DNA from: Anodontia alba
Taxonomy: Eukaryota; Mollusca; Bivalvia; Lucinida; Lucinidae
Reading direction: 5' to 3'
Assembly: GCA_964016985.1 (NCBI GenBank)
Contig: OZ024826.1
Location: 3,091,552-3,155,551, forward strand
Length of the DNA stretch: 64,000 bases
Shown: positions 49,216 to 60,659 of the stretch, piece by piece
How positions within the stretch are numbered: position 1 is the stretch's first letter
Layout: each line of letters opens with the position of its first letter
The notes under the pieces: model-generated
Databases searched by the model: none
The model's input: only the letters and a program-made list of their open reading frames with translations
What the model was told of the DNA's origin: nothing
Program-made: the position numbers and the translations under genes

Positions 49216-49433
49216 TGTTACGACCGAGCACTCTTGCCTTCGATTATCTGCCTTGGCAGATTACGCATAGTTTCTAAGTATATATTTAATCCCTGACAAC
49301 TGCGTCAGGGAGTCGACTCAGTGGTTAGAGCATTGGATTTTTAACCGGGAGGACCGAGTTCGATTCCCACGACAGGCGTGGAAATTCTTTCAGCTATGCT
49401 TCATTCCTTTGTTAAGACTTTCATGTCGTAAGA
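49216..49433 (+). repeat. TRIM LTR 2
   Basis: 218 bp; differs from LTR 1 by an 8-bp deletion just before box A (TTTGGCT region) and a handful of substitutions. Box B reads AGTTCGATTCC. The damage weakens the A box in this copy. Confidence 0.9.
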
Positions 49434-49994
49434 CTTGGTAGAAAGCATCGCTGTGACTTGTAGATAAAAAAGTGCTAAAATCGTTCCGATCGGAAATCCA
49501 AGATGGCCGCCGTAAATCTTTTTTTTTTTTGTTTTTTTTTTTTGTTTTCTTTTTTCGCTTCTCCTCTTGCACCAACAGGCCAATTGACTGGAAACTTGGT
49601 AGGACGCATCAGGGTGACTTGTAGATAAAAAATCGTTCCGATCGGATATGCAAGATGGCCTCCGTGAAAATCTATTTTTTTTCGCTTCTTTTCCTGAAAC
49701 GAAAGGCCAACAGACACAAAACTTGGTAGGATGCATCGGGGTGACTTGTAGATTGAAAAAAGCTAAAATTGTTCTGATCGGAAACCCGCTAGGGCGGCCA
49801 TCTTGAAAATCTGTTTTTAGCTTCTTCTCCTAAACTTAAAGGCCAAGTGACTCGAAACTTGGTAGGAAGCATTTGGATGACTTGTAGATCAGAAATAGCT
49901 AAATTGGTTCCGATCGGAAATCCAAAATGGCCGCCGTGGTGACCATCTTGAAAATCTAAGTTTCGCATCTACTCCTGAACCGAAAAGCCAACTG

Positions 49995-50146
49995 ACTTGA
50001 AAGTTTGGCTATAGCCCGGTCATTATGTGGCAGACCTAGTAAACCCAATCCTTGTTGATGGATATGCTTCACTCTTTATTCGCACGATGGCGGTTCGGGC
50101 CTCAGTCTCAATGATGGCCTCTTCGTAAAACTTTTAACAGTGGGTT
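49995..50146 (+). pseudogene. Reverse transcriptase 3' fragment
   Basis: VNPILVDGYASLF, then RTMAVRASVSMMASS and a stop, matches the last residues of the gene at 45138-46433. A second, 5'-truncated copy of the same retroelement, continuous with the module M copy at 50147. Confidence 0.8.
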
Positions 50147-50695
50147 GGGGCTTGACGATATGTCTTTGGATTGGCCCGCCGTGATTCAACTATTGATTTT
50201 CATTTTCTGTGGCACACAGCAGAATTGCCATAAATACTCGTCTTTGTTTATCATAGTGATTAGATTGATTTTTATGTTTTTGCTTTGATGTATTGACTGA
50301 GTTTGGAGCCTTTATGCGAACCAAATTTTTAAGTATTTCTGTATTAAGAGTTGCATCGGGACCAAGGGTGAAGTTGGCTGGCCGTGTAAATACTTTAAAC
50401 ACCCCGGTGGTTTCTTTCTACTGGTTCCGGTGTTAGTCTTACTCCTTATTGCTTTGTGGTTTATTCTATGAGGCGATTTGTTTTAAGTCTTGCCTTGTGT
50501 TATTTTGTTCTCGTATTTTTAGTCTTTTAAGCATTGCGATTAACTCGCCTAGGAAAGAGAGAGCTAATCTTAGTGTTTTTGGAAGGTTTGTTCGATTTGC
50601 GCTTGTTTGTGTTTCCTCTTCCTCTTGGTGTCTGGGAAGGGCTGTGGCTTGCGATTGTGGCACTCCCTGGACTTTTCTCTTACCATTTTTGTAGC
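50147..50695 (+). mobile_element. Module M, full copy after the RT fragment
   Basis: GTGGGTTGGGGCTTGACGAT, GGCCCGCCGTGATTCAACTA to GGACTTTTCTCTTACCATTT. With the RT fragment it is a 5'-truncated retroelement insertion of about 700 bp in the array, ending at TTTTTGTAG. Confidence 0.82.
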
Positions 50696-51337
50696 TCAAA
50701 AAAAAGCTAAAATCATTCCGATCGGAAATCCAAGATGGCCGCCATCATGAAAATCTATTCCTGGCTTCTTCTTCTGAACCGAAAGGCCAATTGACTTGAA
50801 ACTTTGTAGGAAGCATCGGAGTGACCGCTAGATAAAAACGTGCTTAAAAACGTGCCATGGCCGCCATCTTGAAACTCTTTTTCGCTTTCTGAACCGATAG
50901 AAACGTAGTACGAAGCATCGGGATGACTTTAGATCAAATATAGCTAGAATCGTTCCGATCGGAAGTCCAAGATGGCCACCATTTTGAAACACTATTTTTC
51001 GCTTCTTCTCCTGAACCGAAAAGCTAACTGACTAAAGTAAAATCTTTCCAATCGGATATCGAAGATGGCCGCCATGATGGCCATCTTGAAAATCTATTTT
51101 TCTCTTCTGCTGCTGAACCGAAAGGCGAATTGACTTGAAACTTGAAAGAAAATATCAGGGTGATTTGTAGAAAAAAAATAGCTTAAATCCTTCCGATCGG
51201 AAATCCAAGATGGCCTTCATGGCCGCTATCTTGGAAATCTATTTTGCACTTCTTCTCCTGAATCGAAAGGCCAAATGACTCGAAACTTGGTAGAACGCAT
51301 CAGAGTGACTTTTAGATCAAAAAAGGCGAAAATCGTT

Positions 51338-51540
51338 TGGTGTGTGTTTAGGATCGTCAAACCCTAATCTTTTACATATATCAATTCCTGCTAGCCTTCT
51401 AAATATGCAAGTACTTTCACCACATGGACAAGTTGCTGCTAAGCAGGAAATTAAATTAGTATATCTTATAGTCCAAGCAAGACAGTGGTTGTCATGAAAA
51501 TTCTCTATATTTAGCATGTTAGGGTTATATTTAGGGTTAT
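51338..51540 (-). pseudogene. Unrecognised coding remnant, left part
   Basis: Minus strand reads MLNIENFHDNHCLAWTIRYT, CPCGESTCIFRRLAGIDICK and RLGFDDPKHTPNDFRLF. It looks like protein with a cysteine pair (CPCGESTC), but no family was recognised. Separated from the right part by a module M copy, and cut off on the left by the array. Confidence 0.45.
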
Positions 51541-51788
51541 ATAGTTTATTCTACAAGGCGATTTTTTTGTATGTCTTTCCGTGTGTCATTTTGTTCTTGT
51601 GTTTTTCAGTCCTTTTAGTATTGCGATTACCTCGCTTGGGGAAGAGAGAGCTAATCTTAGTGCATTTCGTACGTTTGTTCGGTTTGTGCTTGTTTAGATT
51701 TGTCGGTTTCCTCTTCCTCATGGGGTCTGGGAAGGGCTGCGGTTTGTGATTGTGGCACTCCCTGGACTTTTCTCTTACCTTTTTTTTA
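51541..51788 (+). mobile_element. Module M, right half, inserted in the coding remnant
   Basis: TTTATTCTACAAGGCGATTT to GGACTTTTCTCTTACC and a T-run. Lies between two stretches of the same minus-strand coding remnant. Confidence 0.8.
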
Positions 51789-52480
51789 TATTCAATCTTT
51801 TCAGGGGTCTGTAATGGAACTATTTGTATTGTAATGTCAATATCTTTAATATTTTTCCATAGAATACATTGTCTACTATTTGGGCAGTGGTTTCTAGAAC
51901 CGCATTTACAGGTGGAGGGGTCATCATAGAAAAGTGGTATATTACTGCAACATGCTATACAATCAACACACTCGCCTGTGTGTGGTTTGGGTTTTGTGTA
52001 TTCTGGCACTATTACTCTTAAATCTCCAGATGCCCCCTTTTTCTTGGCCTGGTTGGAAAAGATATACAATATCTAATACTTTTTCTATGCTTTTGTTAAG
52101 GCAAAAGGTATAGAGGTCAAGAAATTGCCTTGGAATTTGGTGCCTTTCGTAGAATGTATATCCGGATAGCTCTAAGATTAGTTTTTCTTTATCTGTTACT
52201 GAGCGTCGCTCTAAGGCACTCCAAATGACTTCCTCAGGGATAGGATTAATAGGACCTTTCGTAGAATGTATATCCGGATAGCTCTAAGATTAGTTTTTCT
52301 TTATCTGTTACTGAGCGTCGCTCTAAGGCACTCCAAATGACTTCCTCAGGGATAGGATTAATAGGACCGCGGATTTTCATACACCGTGCCTAGGAAATTT
52401 TGTATTTTTCCATTGCTTGTCTTTTAGATAGACCCCAGATTTTATCTATTTATAAGCATATAATGGTAGTTGCTTTGGCA
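51789..52480 (-). pseudogene. Unrecognised coding remnant, right part
   Basis: Minus-strand pieces read PINPIPEEVIWSALERRSVT, DKEKLILELSGYTFYERHQI, PRQFLDLYTFCLNKSIEKVL, then, after a frameshift, GECVDCIACCSNIPLF and STCKCGSRNHCPNSRQC (a cysteine-rich, possibly zinc-binding, stretch) and IVPLQTPEK. At least one stop (near 52395), one frameshift and a 112-bp duplication break it. Probably an old transposon or host gene; not recognised. Confidence 0.5.
52143..52366. repeat. Perfect 112-bp tandem duplication
   Basis: CCTTTCGTAGAATGTATATC starts at 52143 and again at 52255; the two 112-bp copies were identical by eye. 112 is not a multiple of three, so the duplication shifts the reading frame. 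Confidence 0.92.
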
Positions 52481-52549
52481 TTTTTCTTTTTTATATATAT
52501 GGATTTTCTTTTCTTAAATATGAAATCCATTTAAGTATTTTTTTTGTTT

Positions 52550-53020
52550 CCAGGGCTCCCAGGACTGAAAACAGAGGACAGGACTATCTGCAGCTAAAAA
52601 TAATTATACAACCCATATAGAGATGAAGATCCAGTGGTCTTTAGACACCCAAAAAGTAGCCCACAGAGTCTCCAGGAGTGAAGATCCAGTGGTTTTTAGA
52701 CGCCGAAAAAGAGGCCCCCAGAGTGAAACAGAGGACTATCTGCAGCTAAAATATTTTATACAGCCCATATAGAAATACAGATCCAGTGGTCTTTAGATGC
52801 CAAATATAAGTAGCCCACAGAGGTCCCAAGAGTGAAAACAGAGGACTATCTGCAGCTAAAAAAATTTATACAGCAGATATAGAAATACAGATCCAGTGGT
52901 TTTTTAGACACCAAATAAGTAGCCCACAGAGGCTCCAGGAGTGAAGACCCATGGATTCAGGCACCAAAAAGTAACCCACATAGGCTCTAAGGAGTGAAGA
53001 TCGGTGGATTTTAAGACCAA
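52550..53020. repeat. Tandem repeat, ATCCAGTGGTCTTTAGACAC units
   Basis: About five diverged units of 60-120 bp with GAAGATCCAGTGGTTTTTAG, AGTAGCCCACAGAGGCTCC and GAGGACTATCTGCAGCTAAA. Confidence 0.8.
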
Positions 53021-53214
53021 CGGGTTTTTTTTTCCATTTCGTATATATATGCATAACGCCTGTGTCGTACATTCAAGCGTATATGTCTGATAATCATGAA
53101 CATTAAAATTGTGCACATGTCAGATCAGATATGTCTTGTTACAATATGCTATCATTGCTCTGATTCATTTATCTCTCTACTCATGTAAGAATATTAACGT
53201 CTGCATTCTGATCA

Positions 53215-53480
53215 GGGTCTACAGAACCAATCAGGCTCACCTAACTGACCAGGATCTTTAGAATCGACCGAATTTAATTTCCATATCTGGTTAGGGTCTA
53301 CACACCCAACACGGCTTATTCTTCTGATAAGGGTCTACACATATAACCAAAGTGTACACATCTGATCAGAGTCTACATATACGATTGCAGTCTGCACACT
53401 TGATCAGGGTCTACATACACGGCTTGCACATCTGATCACCGTCTACGGAATTGAACATGTTGCACCATCTGATTAAGATC
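53215..53480. repeat. Loose CTGATCAGGGTCTACA repeat
   Basis: TGATCAGGGTCTACA and variants (TGATCAGAGTCTACA, TGATAAGGGTCTACACAT) recur eight or so times at irregular spacing. Confidence 0.65.
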
Positions 53481-54890
53481 TAAATTTACCTACTCAAATC
53501 TTAGCTGCGGTAAAGATGAGCAAGAATATTGCAAGAATAAAATTAAATAAATTATTGACTTGCCATGGTCAGATCCCCGAAATACAGCACAACATAACGT
53601 CTTCAAATGAAAATATTGTAGTGTGTACAGCTCTACTGAACCGGAGGACTTTTGTAGTAATGTGGCACGTTTTGAAATAAGTATCCACAAGAAACTCGTG
53701 ATTTTCAAGCTCTAAAAATAATATTCACAAGAGACCCGGGATAGTCAAGATTTAAAATAACCTGTTCGATTATCCGATCGGTGCAAAATCTTACACAGCC
53801 ACTGCTCAAACTATGAAATGAAAAACATTTTTCTCTCGGAACGCTACAAGACTACAAATTACGAAAGAAAATTGTCTCTCCATTCAAAAGATAGCCTTGA
53901 GACAAAAAACCAATTCCAGAATAGTAAAGATATTGATCACCGAACCTAGGTTCACTCGGAATATATAATGTTCTGATAACCGTTCAAATTATAGACATAA
54001 ATAATCAAATACGCCCTCACCATATATATCTCGTGATTACCGTAATTCAGTAACTTTAAAGCTGAAGTGTACCTACTCTCTTAAAAAGTAAAACAGTCAT
54101 CGTAATCAGTACTTCAGTGACAAATGTAAATAATCTAACCTGGTTAATAAAAATCAAAACAAACTTCCTTTTATGCTATGTACATATAAAAATATATTCA
54201 AGATAAAACAGGGACGTGACACTGTGGTTGCAATTAGTTTGATATATTTAATTATCACGCTTATTTAATTATTGGACTAATGCATTATAAGCTTTGAATA
54301 AATGCTTTATACTCTTCTTAATGTTATTTATGTTACTTTTTGTGAGATACTTTATCTATATCGTATAAATGGCTGTTGATACTTTGTACATAAAGGTGAA
54401 GGGACATCTGCTCTAAAATTCTTTAAATAACAAAAAAAGTAAATTATTTCTCAGATACCTTTACACTTTTGTGACTTAAGTGAAAGAAAAAAGAAACCCC
54501 TGCCAATCCTCTGCTGATTGATAATTGTATCTTTAAAATATATAGTAAAATGTACCCTATAACAAATGCAGAAATATCCCCATCTTCATACTTACTTACA
54601 TGATATTAGCTCTTCATTGCTTATTTTCTATACACGAAGCTGATATTCTAAAACTTAAATCCATCTAGACTGCCAGAAATATTTCATACTTTATACTGTT
54701 AGATATGTTATATGTCAGTTAAGTGCCGTGATATCAAAACATTGTTTCCTATAGACAGTGTTTACAGGAGAAAACTCTCTATTAGTAAAAATACTGTATA
54801 CTTTCCTAATCTCAACTCAAACGCATGAATAAAGGAAAAACAAATATTCTGAGAGCATAAATTATTCAATGAGAACAATTTCATAATTTT
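53481..54890. other. AT-rich sequence, no gene seen
   Basis: No exon or repeat recognised. Confidence 0.4.
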
Positions 54891-54897
54891 AAATTTA

Positions 54898-54930
<33 letters not shown>

Positions 54931-54975
54931 AAACAAACAAACAAAAAAAAAACAAAAAAAAAAACAAAAAAAGAA
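54898..54975 (+). repeat. A-rich run
   Basis: About 30 A residues, then (CAAA)n and further A-runs. Confidence 0.92.
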
Positions 54976-57900
54976 ACACTGTGGTAATCACAATGATAAT
55001 AATATCACACATAGATCAACACTATACTGAATTTTTAAATCATCCCATAGAGATAGCCAAATACATGGCATACACACTTTGGTACTTATCTGTTGTCACA
55101 GTGTATAAAATAAAACATTTTATGCCGGCTAGAAGACAGTTTGCTTAAAAAATCTGCTTCATTAAAATACCTTTAAAAAAAACACAGCACATAAAGTTAT
55201 AATCGTTATATAACATAATGACATTAAAAAATGATTACCATATGTTACGAGCCATGCGTAACGAGAAAGAAATGAAAGTGAAACCAGTAACAAGCTTTAA
55301 ATTATTAACAATATTTATTCACAAAAAATAAATAAATAAATAAATAAAAAAAAAAATAAGACGATTCAAAACAAAATAATGTAAGTAAACAGTACATTTT
55401 AAGTTTATGTCACAAAGTCCCCCAAAAATAATCCACAAGAATTTATAAAACAATAAATAACAGTTTCTGATCCCACAATTTAAAGTTCCTGAATTCAGAA
55501 TTTAAGTCCAGAATGAATAAAATATTAAAGTAATCCAGTATAGAATAATTTACGATGAAAGTATACAAAGATGCCCATATGAAAATCTTCTCTCCTTATA
55601 TAATATCAAAGAAAGTTCTAGAAAAAGCATTTACTACAAGCATCCCCTATTTTCCCAGGTTCAGTCAAGAAAGTTCTAAATGTTCTATGACATGCCAAAA
55701 AAATAACTCAGTCCAGAGCCAAGGACATAAAAACATGTTATTGTAAACATGTTGTTCAAGACAGCTATTTATGGAAACATAGTAAACATGATGCTTAAAT
55801 AATTGAACACCCTATATATAACACATATTTATCATCTATATAGTGATAAGAAAAACTTTATAGATATAAAAGTATACAAAGGTCTTGTTATTTTTATTAG
55901 TGATATTAGTAATGAGAATAACATACAACAACATTAATCTTAATGACTTCCATTCTCTTTGTTGCTTTATAACCGCGTAATTGATAATCAAAATGGTGAT
56001 AGTATGAAATAACTATAAGACTTGTTTTGTCCATGATCCTTATATAAAACATAACTGAAAGAACTGGTTGTGCCTTATATGCCTTACGGCAGAATCTGAA
56101 TTAGATTTAGCTGTCAAGAAAGTATAAAAACCTTCTTCGGTCCCTACCTCTGATATACCATCTATTACTTTATTATTTTAATGCCAAGATAAGGTATGTA
56201 ATTCTCACCTTTTATTTACATTGAAATTTCAGACATAAAAATGATCTAGCGCCTTTTGATTATCAATGATTCTGTTAAGATGAATAGTTTTTTTTTATAA
56301 AATATTTTCATTTACCTAACATGTCTGGTAACGTATGTTACACACGTTTGACTTCTATTCTTAATCGGACTCCTTGCATATTTTTACTTTGACCGTTACA
56401 ACTTTTATTGTGGTTCAAAAGACAGACCCCACCAAAATAAGACAAACAATGGATTTTTCATTACTATTATTAAAGGCCCATGTTCTTTAAGGCCTTTTCC
56501 TTCTGTCCAGACACTGGTCATATTTGAGACATACTCTGGCACATAGACTACAACTTCTGCTGCTCAGAATGACTATTCTGACACTGAGAATATCTTTTCT
56601 AGGTTCTCTTATAGAGTTAAAACCAAAGTCATATGTAAGTATGTAATGCTAATTATAGCTAATTATATCCAACAATAATGATCTGGTTTATAATCGTGAA
56701 TTTCAGCTAAGTACCGGTAGCTTATGTTATAATAGAAAAATGAACAAATATATGCATGAAACAGATGAAAATCAGGTTGCATACTACTTTTGTTTTCAAC
56801 ATAAGAGTGGAGTTAATCTCTAAAGGTGATAAAGTCACTGAATTGCTCTGGTATATACTTAATTTCATTGGGATATGTACGTTTCTAAATTTGCCTAATA
56901 TTAAATACTTATCGTTAAAGATAGTTGTTTTCTATATATTTAAACGATAAAGAAGCACTGTTTGTTTTGGGGAAAATCATATTACGGTAAAGCAAAGTGT
57001 TATATGATTTACTTTATGTAGTCTTAATGTATCATCCTGGTTGAACGCTCAGTCTGATCAGTCTTTACAGTCTGCTTGAAGAAAGCTGAGGTCATTTGCT
57101 ATTCACTGAGCCCACAGGGAAGACATTGGCCGGTTATCACTGTATTCACAGGCCCTATATGTCCTGCGGTAGTGAACATTGCAAGTGAACATTTTGTTTT
57201 CATGATAGTGAACATTTTGTTTTAATTTGTAAATGCTACTCTGGTATTAGATAAATGCATCTCTTGGATGAGACTATGCCTGTACCAATATTGTTTAATA
57301 AGAAATAATGTTTTATGTTACATACATTAAACATGTAACAGAAAGACTTTGTGGTCAACTGCATAATGTGCAATGTTTTAATATATAGATTTGAAGGTCA
57401 TAAACAAAAATCATAAACAAAAATCAGTTTAGCAAGCTATAATATGGATCTTCTAAATATGTCAATAAAATTATTAGTTTGCATAGGTTAGTTAGATTGC
57501 GGATAAATGCTTTACCTACATAAACACCTGATAATGTTACAGAATAAATAAGAAGTGCCAGTTTTATTTTCTTATTCTGAAAATATGAAGCTACAGAACT
57601 TATCATTCTAAAATGAGGATTAATTCAAATGATAAAGGTATAGGTAAAGATCTTTACAGAGACAAAACTCCCTTATAATTAAGACATATAGGTGTTTCAT
57701 ATGTGACCATTGATAAATTATAAAGCAAAGCCATGTGAAGGTCTGACATAGGATTCATCTTTCATCTGTAGATATTTTAATTAGAAATAAAAATATATAA
57801 GCATTTGCCTTACATTAACAACTTTATGACAGAATTCAGTATTTTATGCAAAAGAGGTCATAATGCAGATAGCAACTTTACTCTCAACACTATTGAATGT

Positions 57901-59250
57901 ATATAGCTGACGAGTGTATATAACTGACAAAGACTTGCTGCATTAAACTTGGAGTTTTAGAAATGCTTACAAAAACTTCAAAAGGATACAAAACAGAGGC
58001 ATTAAAAACTGGTGCAGAATACCATACAGAAAACCACCAAAGCCCACAATATGTAGATATTTTAGATGCTACATAGATTACTATGGGCAGAATAATATGG
58101 CAGAGACAGGTTTTACTGAGCCTGTCTATCTCACATTACTAAAATATAATGCTACAAATAACAATTCACTTATTTTGTACAATTTCTAGGCTGCATTTGG
58201 TGTAATAATATGTAAAAATGATTTTTTTTAATCTTACATTTTACAGTGTGTTGACATTGCTTAACACCCAATAACTGACAAAGTATAAAAGCTAGAGATT
58301 CTTTTTGTAGCTTTGGAAAGGAAATTCAAACGCCTTGTCACAAATTACAAAATTAAGGTCAAAAAGGCAATGTATGATCCTCGAAAATGAACTATACGGG
58401 TTAAAATACTGATTTCTAAAGGGTACCGCAGAAAACGTAACATGTGTAACACCATGTTAGGCCAAAAGAATTTTCAAACATCACATTTTTATAACTTATG
58501 AACTGTTCTGTAACTTCATATATTTAGTTGGATCATATGATTACTTTTGCTCCAATTGTCGTAGGTTTAATAGTTTCCTATTGTGTAATAATTTTTGTAG
58601 GGGTAACGAATGTAACAGGCTGTTACTGGGTAAAGCCCCATCGCCAAATAGCTAAAATGCTGCAAAATACTTGCAAGATAATAGGCTATAAGAAAAACAT
58701 GATAGACAAAATTCCAACCCCACCCCCACCCCACGTGTGGGAAGGTAAACCATAGCAGGCCAGTGGCCAAAAAATGGCGTCTGGAGCAATGAGAAAAATA
58801 ATTAGTTCACTGTACCCTATACGACGTTTATTTAAAACAACGCTAAGCGGTACGATTCACGAATCTTTTATTACGGCAGTAATACAATGATACTTTTTAA
58901 AATTATTTTTCCTGTTTGAAATTATTGTATTTTTAAGAAAGTTGGAACGAAAAACAGGCTTTATTTCTCCATAGACGTATTATTTATAGCCATTTTCCGC
59001 TATCTGCTATTTAGCGGCAGAGTTTTGAGTTATGCACACCGCGTATTAATATTTATCGAGTATAGGATAGAGATATGTCACAGCAATAGCAGACAGGTCA
59101 ATCTTCGAAGAATATGACATGCGCAGAAAATGATTTCAATGCAACTCATTCGAATCCCGAAATACATCATAGTTACTAAATACTACCTGCTTTTGAATAT
59201 TGAAATAAAGTAATAGAAAAACAAAGAATTATAAAAAAAATCTAAAATGT
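54976..59250. other. AT-rich intergenic or intron sequence, no gene seen
   Basis: Both strands show only short, unrecognised open frames. (AAAT)n at 55326-55346. TGTTACGAGCCATGCG at 55247 could be the edge of a decayed LTR but has no partner. No repeats shared with the rest of the window were found. Confidence 0.4.
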
Positions 59251-59254
59251 TTAT

Positions 59255-59259
<5 letters not shown>

Positions 59260-59288
<29 letters not shown>
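59260..59288 (+). repeat. Poly(A) run
   Basis: About 27 A residues. Confidence 0.9.
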
Positions 59289-59289
<1 letters not shown>

Positions 59290-59564
59290 TGACGTATGAG
59301 AGTGAAGCCCGGGTCCGTTCGTGTGAGAGTCGAAGTAACTGACCAAAATTGAACTATTTATTGGGTAGATTTTTCAATGAGGTTTGAAATAAGTGAACTT
59401 TTCTTAATTTCATATGACGTTACGTTTTGTGTACTTTCGTGTTACATTACATTTTTTTGTACATTGTTCTTTCTTTCGGTTCATAGCTTCGTCGTTTATA
59501 GATATCAGAAGATAAAAGCTGCTCGCCGTCTGCATCGCAGTAATGTATAAACCACTTCAGTACG

Positions 59565-59655
59565 ACCATTATCTCCACGAAAGTATGTAGCAGAGCTGGG
59601 ATTCAAACTTGCGACGCCTGAATCATCAGTCAGACGCGCTACCGACTGCCTGCTA
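59565..59655 (-). mobile_element. tRNA-like SINE head fragment
   Basis: Minus strand reads GGCAGTCGGTAGCGCGTC (box A-like) and CAAGTTTGAATCCCAGC (box B-like). Continues with ACATACTTTCGTGGAGAT, as in SINE S2, but the body is absent. Confidence 0.6.
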
Positions 59656-59933
59656 TAACGATATGCCACACCAACAAAGCTTATATCTACTTAACTATTC
59701 TTGAAGTTTGTACTGTGATTGCTATATTTTTAAGATCTATCAGTTTGGATATTTAGAGTAAATGCAAAAACATGCGGGGAGGGGCCTAATTTGCGAAAAA
59801 TCCTCGCCTCGTTTACAGATAGGGTGCACAAACATATTTGGTCTTGTACTGTGAATATCGAGAGCAACTGGTCTTATCTATGTACGTACGTGTTGCCTAT
59901 CTGGCAAGTAACTTTTTGGAGAGTTTGTTTCTG

Positions 59934-60000
59934 TCTGTCTGTCTGTCTGTCTGCTGTATGTCTGTCTGTTTCGCTCTCTGTCTCTGTCTGTCTCTCTGTT
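59934..60000 (+). repeat. CTGT microsatellite
   Basis: (CTGT)n with a few interruptions. Confidence 0.95.
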
Positions 60001-60164
60001 TGATATAAGCTAGGTCGCCAGAAAATGTGTATTTGGTAAGACGATAAGCGTAGGCTCGTCTATGGAATCGCTATCTCATTATGATCCAAAGGCACTTTTT
60101 CACATGCTGCGTTTCAATTTACGTTATCTTTTTCAAAGCCAAAGGCGAAGGTAATAGGCTTTTG

Positions 60165-60235
60165 CAAATAGCGTAGATCTAGATGAGACGGCTCATATCG
60201 AGCCGTCTTATCAGGATCTACGCTGTTTGACATTC
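60165..60235. repeat. Family C-like hairpin with GACGGCTC stem
   Basis: GCGTAGATCTAGATGAGACGG faces CTTATCAGGATCTACGCTGT; the loop has CTCATATCGAG. Confidence 0.7.
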
Positions 60236-60528
60236 AGTATTTCAACTTTACATATTAACTTATTTCCATTTGATAGTTTGTTAAAAAAAGAAGAAGCAGG
60301 CGTCAAATGTCTCTTGAAATTTGGCACCGAAAGAATTAATTAAACGTTCCGATAACCATCTCACTGTCATGGGTGGTGCGCGTGTTTATGGGTATTCAAA
60401 GTTTACTCCAGTGGATATTAAATAACCTTATGTAACATCCTTACTTGTTTGTAAGTATTTATTCGGAACAATTTTACCCAGGTTTGTATCTAATTATAAA
60501 AGGATGAATTTTGTAGCCAACGTGGAAC

Positions 60529-60547
60529 ACACACACATACACACACA

Positions 60548-60580
<33 letters not shown>

Positions 60581-60659
60581 ACACACACAACACACACACA
60601 CACACACACACACACAACACAACACACACACACAACACACACACACACACACACACACA
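60529..60659 (+). repeat. CA microsatellite
   Basis: About 130 bp of (CA)n with scattered AACA interruptions. Confidence 0.97.

Larger units (their letters stand above)
48910..49433 (+). mobile_element. TRIM retrotransposon (two LTRs, PBS, PPT) with tRNA-like LTR
   Basis: Two LTRs of 226 and 218 bp in direct orientation flank an 80-bp interior. Both LTRs start TGTTACGACCGAGCA and end TCATGTCGTAAGA, so short inverted ends are present. The interior begins at once with TGGGGGCTCGTCCGGGAT, an 18-nt primer binding site complementary to the 3' end of tRNA-Pro, and finishes with the polypurine tract GAAAAGGGGGAG just before LTR 2. There is no gene, so reverse transcriptase and integrase must come from another element. 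Array sequence TTTG/CTTG borders both ends, consistent with a 4-5 bp target duplication. Each LTR also holds a tRNA-like pol III promoter. Insertion into the array is recent relative to the array. Confidence 0.9.
48209..51337. repeat. Tandem array with GATCGGAAATCCAAGATGGCC core, broken by insertions
   Basis: Begins with a palindromic head (AGCTCACTTGAGC / GCTCAAGGTGAGCT, 48209-48240) and CGTCCGTCGTGCGGCGTCAA, then about 11 units of roughly 95-175 bp. Each has CTGAACCGAAAGGCCAA, GAAACTTGGTAGGAAGCATC, GTGACTTGTAGATCAAAAAT and the GATCGG core followed by GCCATCTTGAAAATCT. Insertions at 48540, 48910 and about 49995 interrupt it. No coding potential. Confidence 0.88.

Noticed and set aside
55247..55350. 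LTR edge starting TGTTACGAGCC with an AATAAA-like signal on the minus strand
   Set aside because: No second LTR, primer site or internal coding sequence was found in the window.
60474..60656. Open frame of Cys-Val repeats
   Set aside because: CA microsatellite translation.
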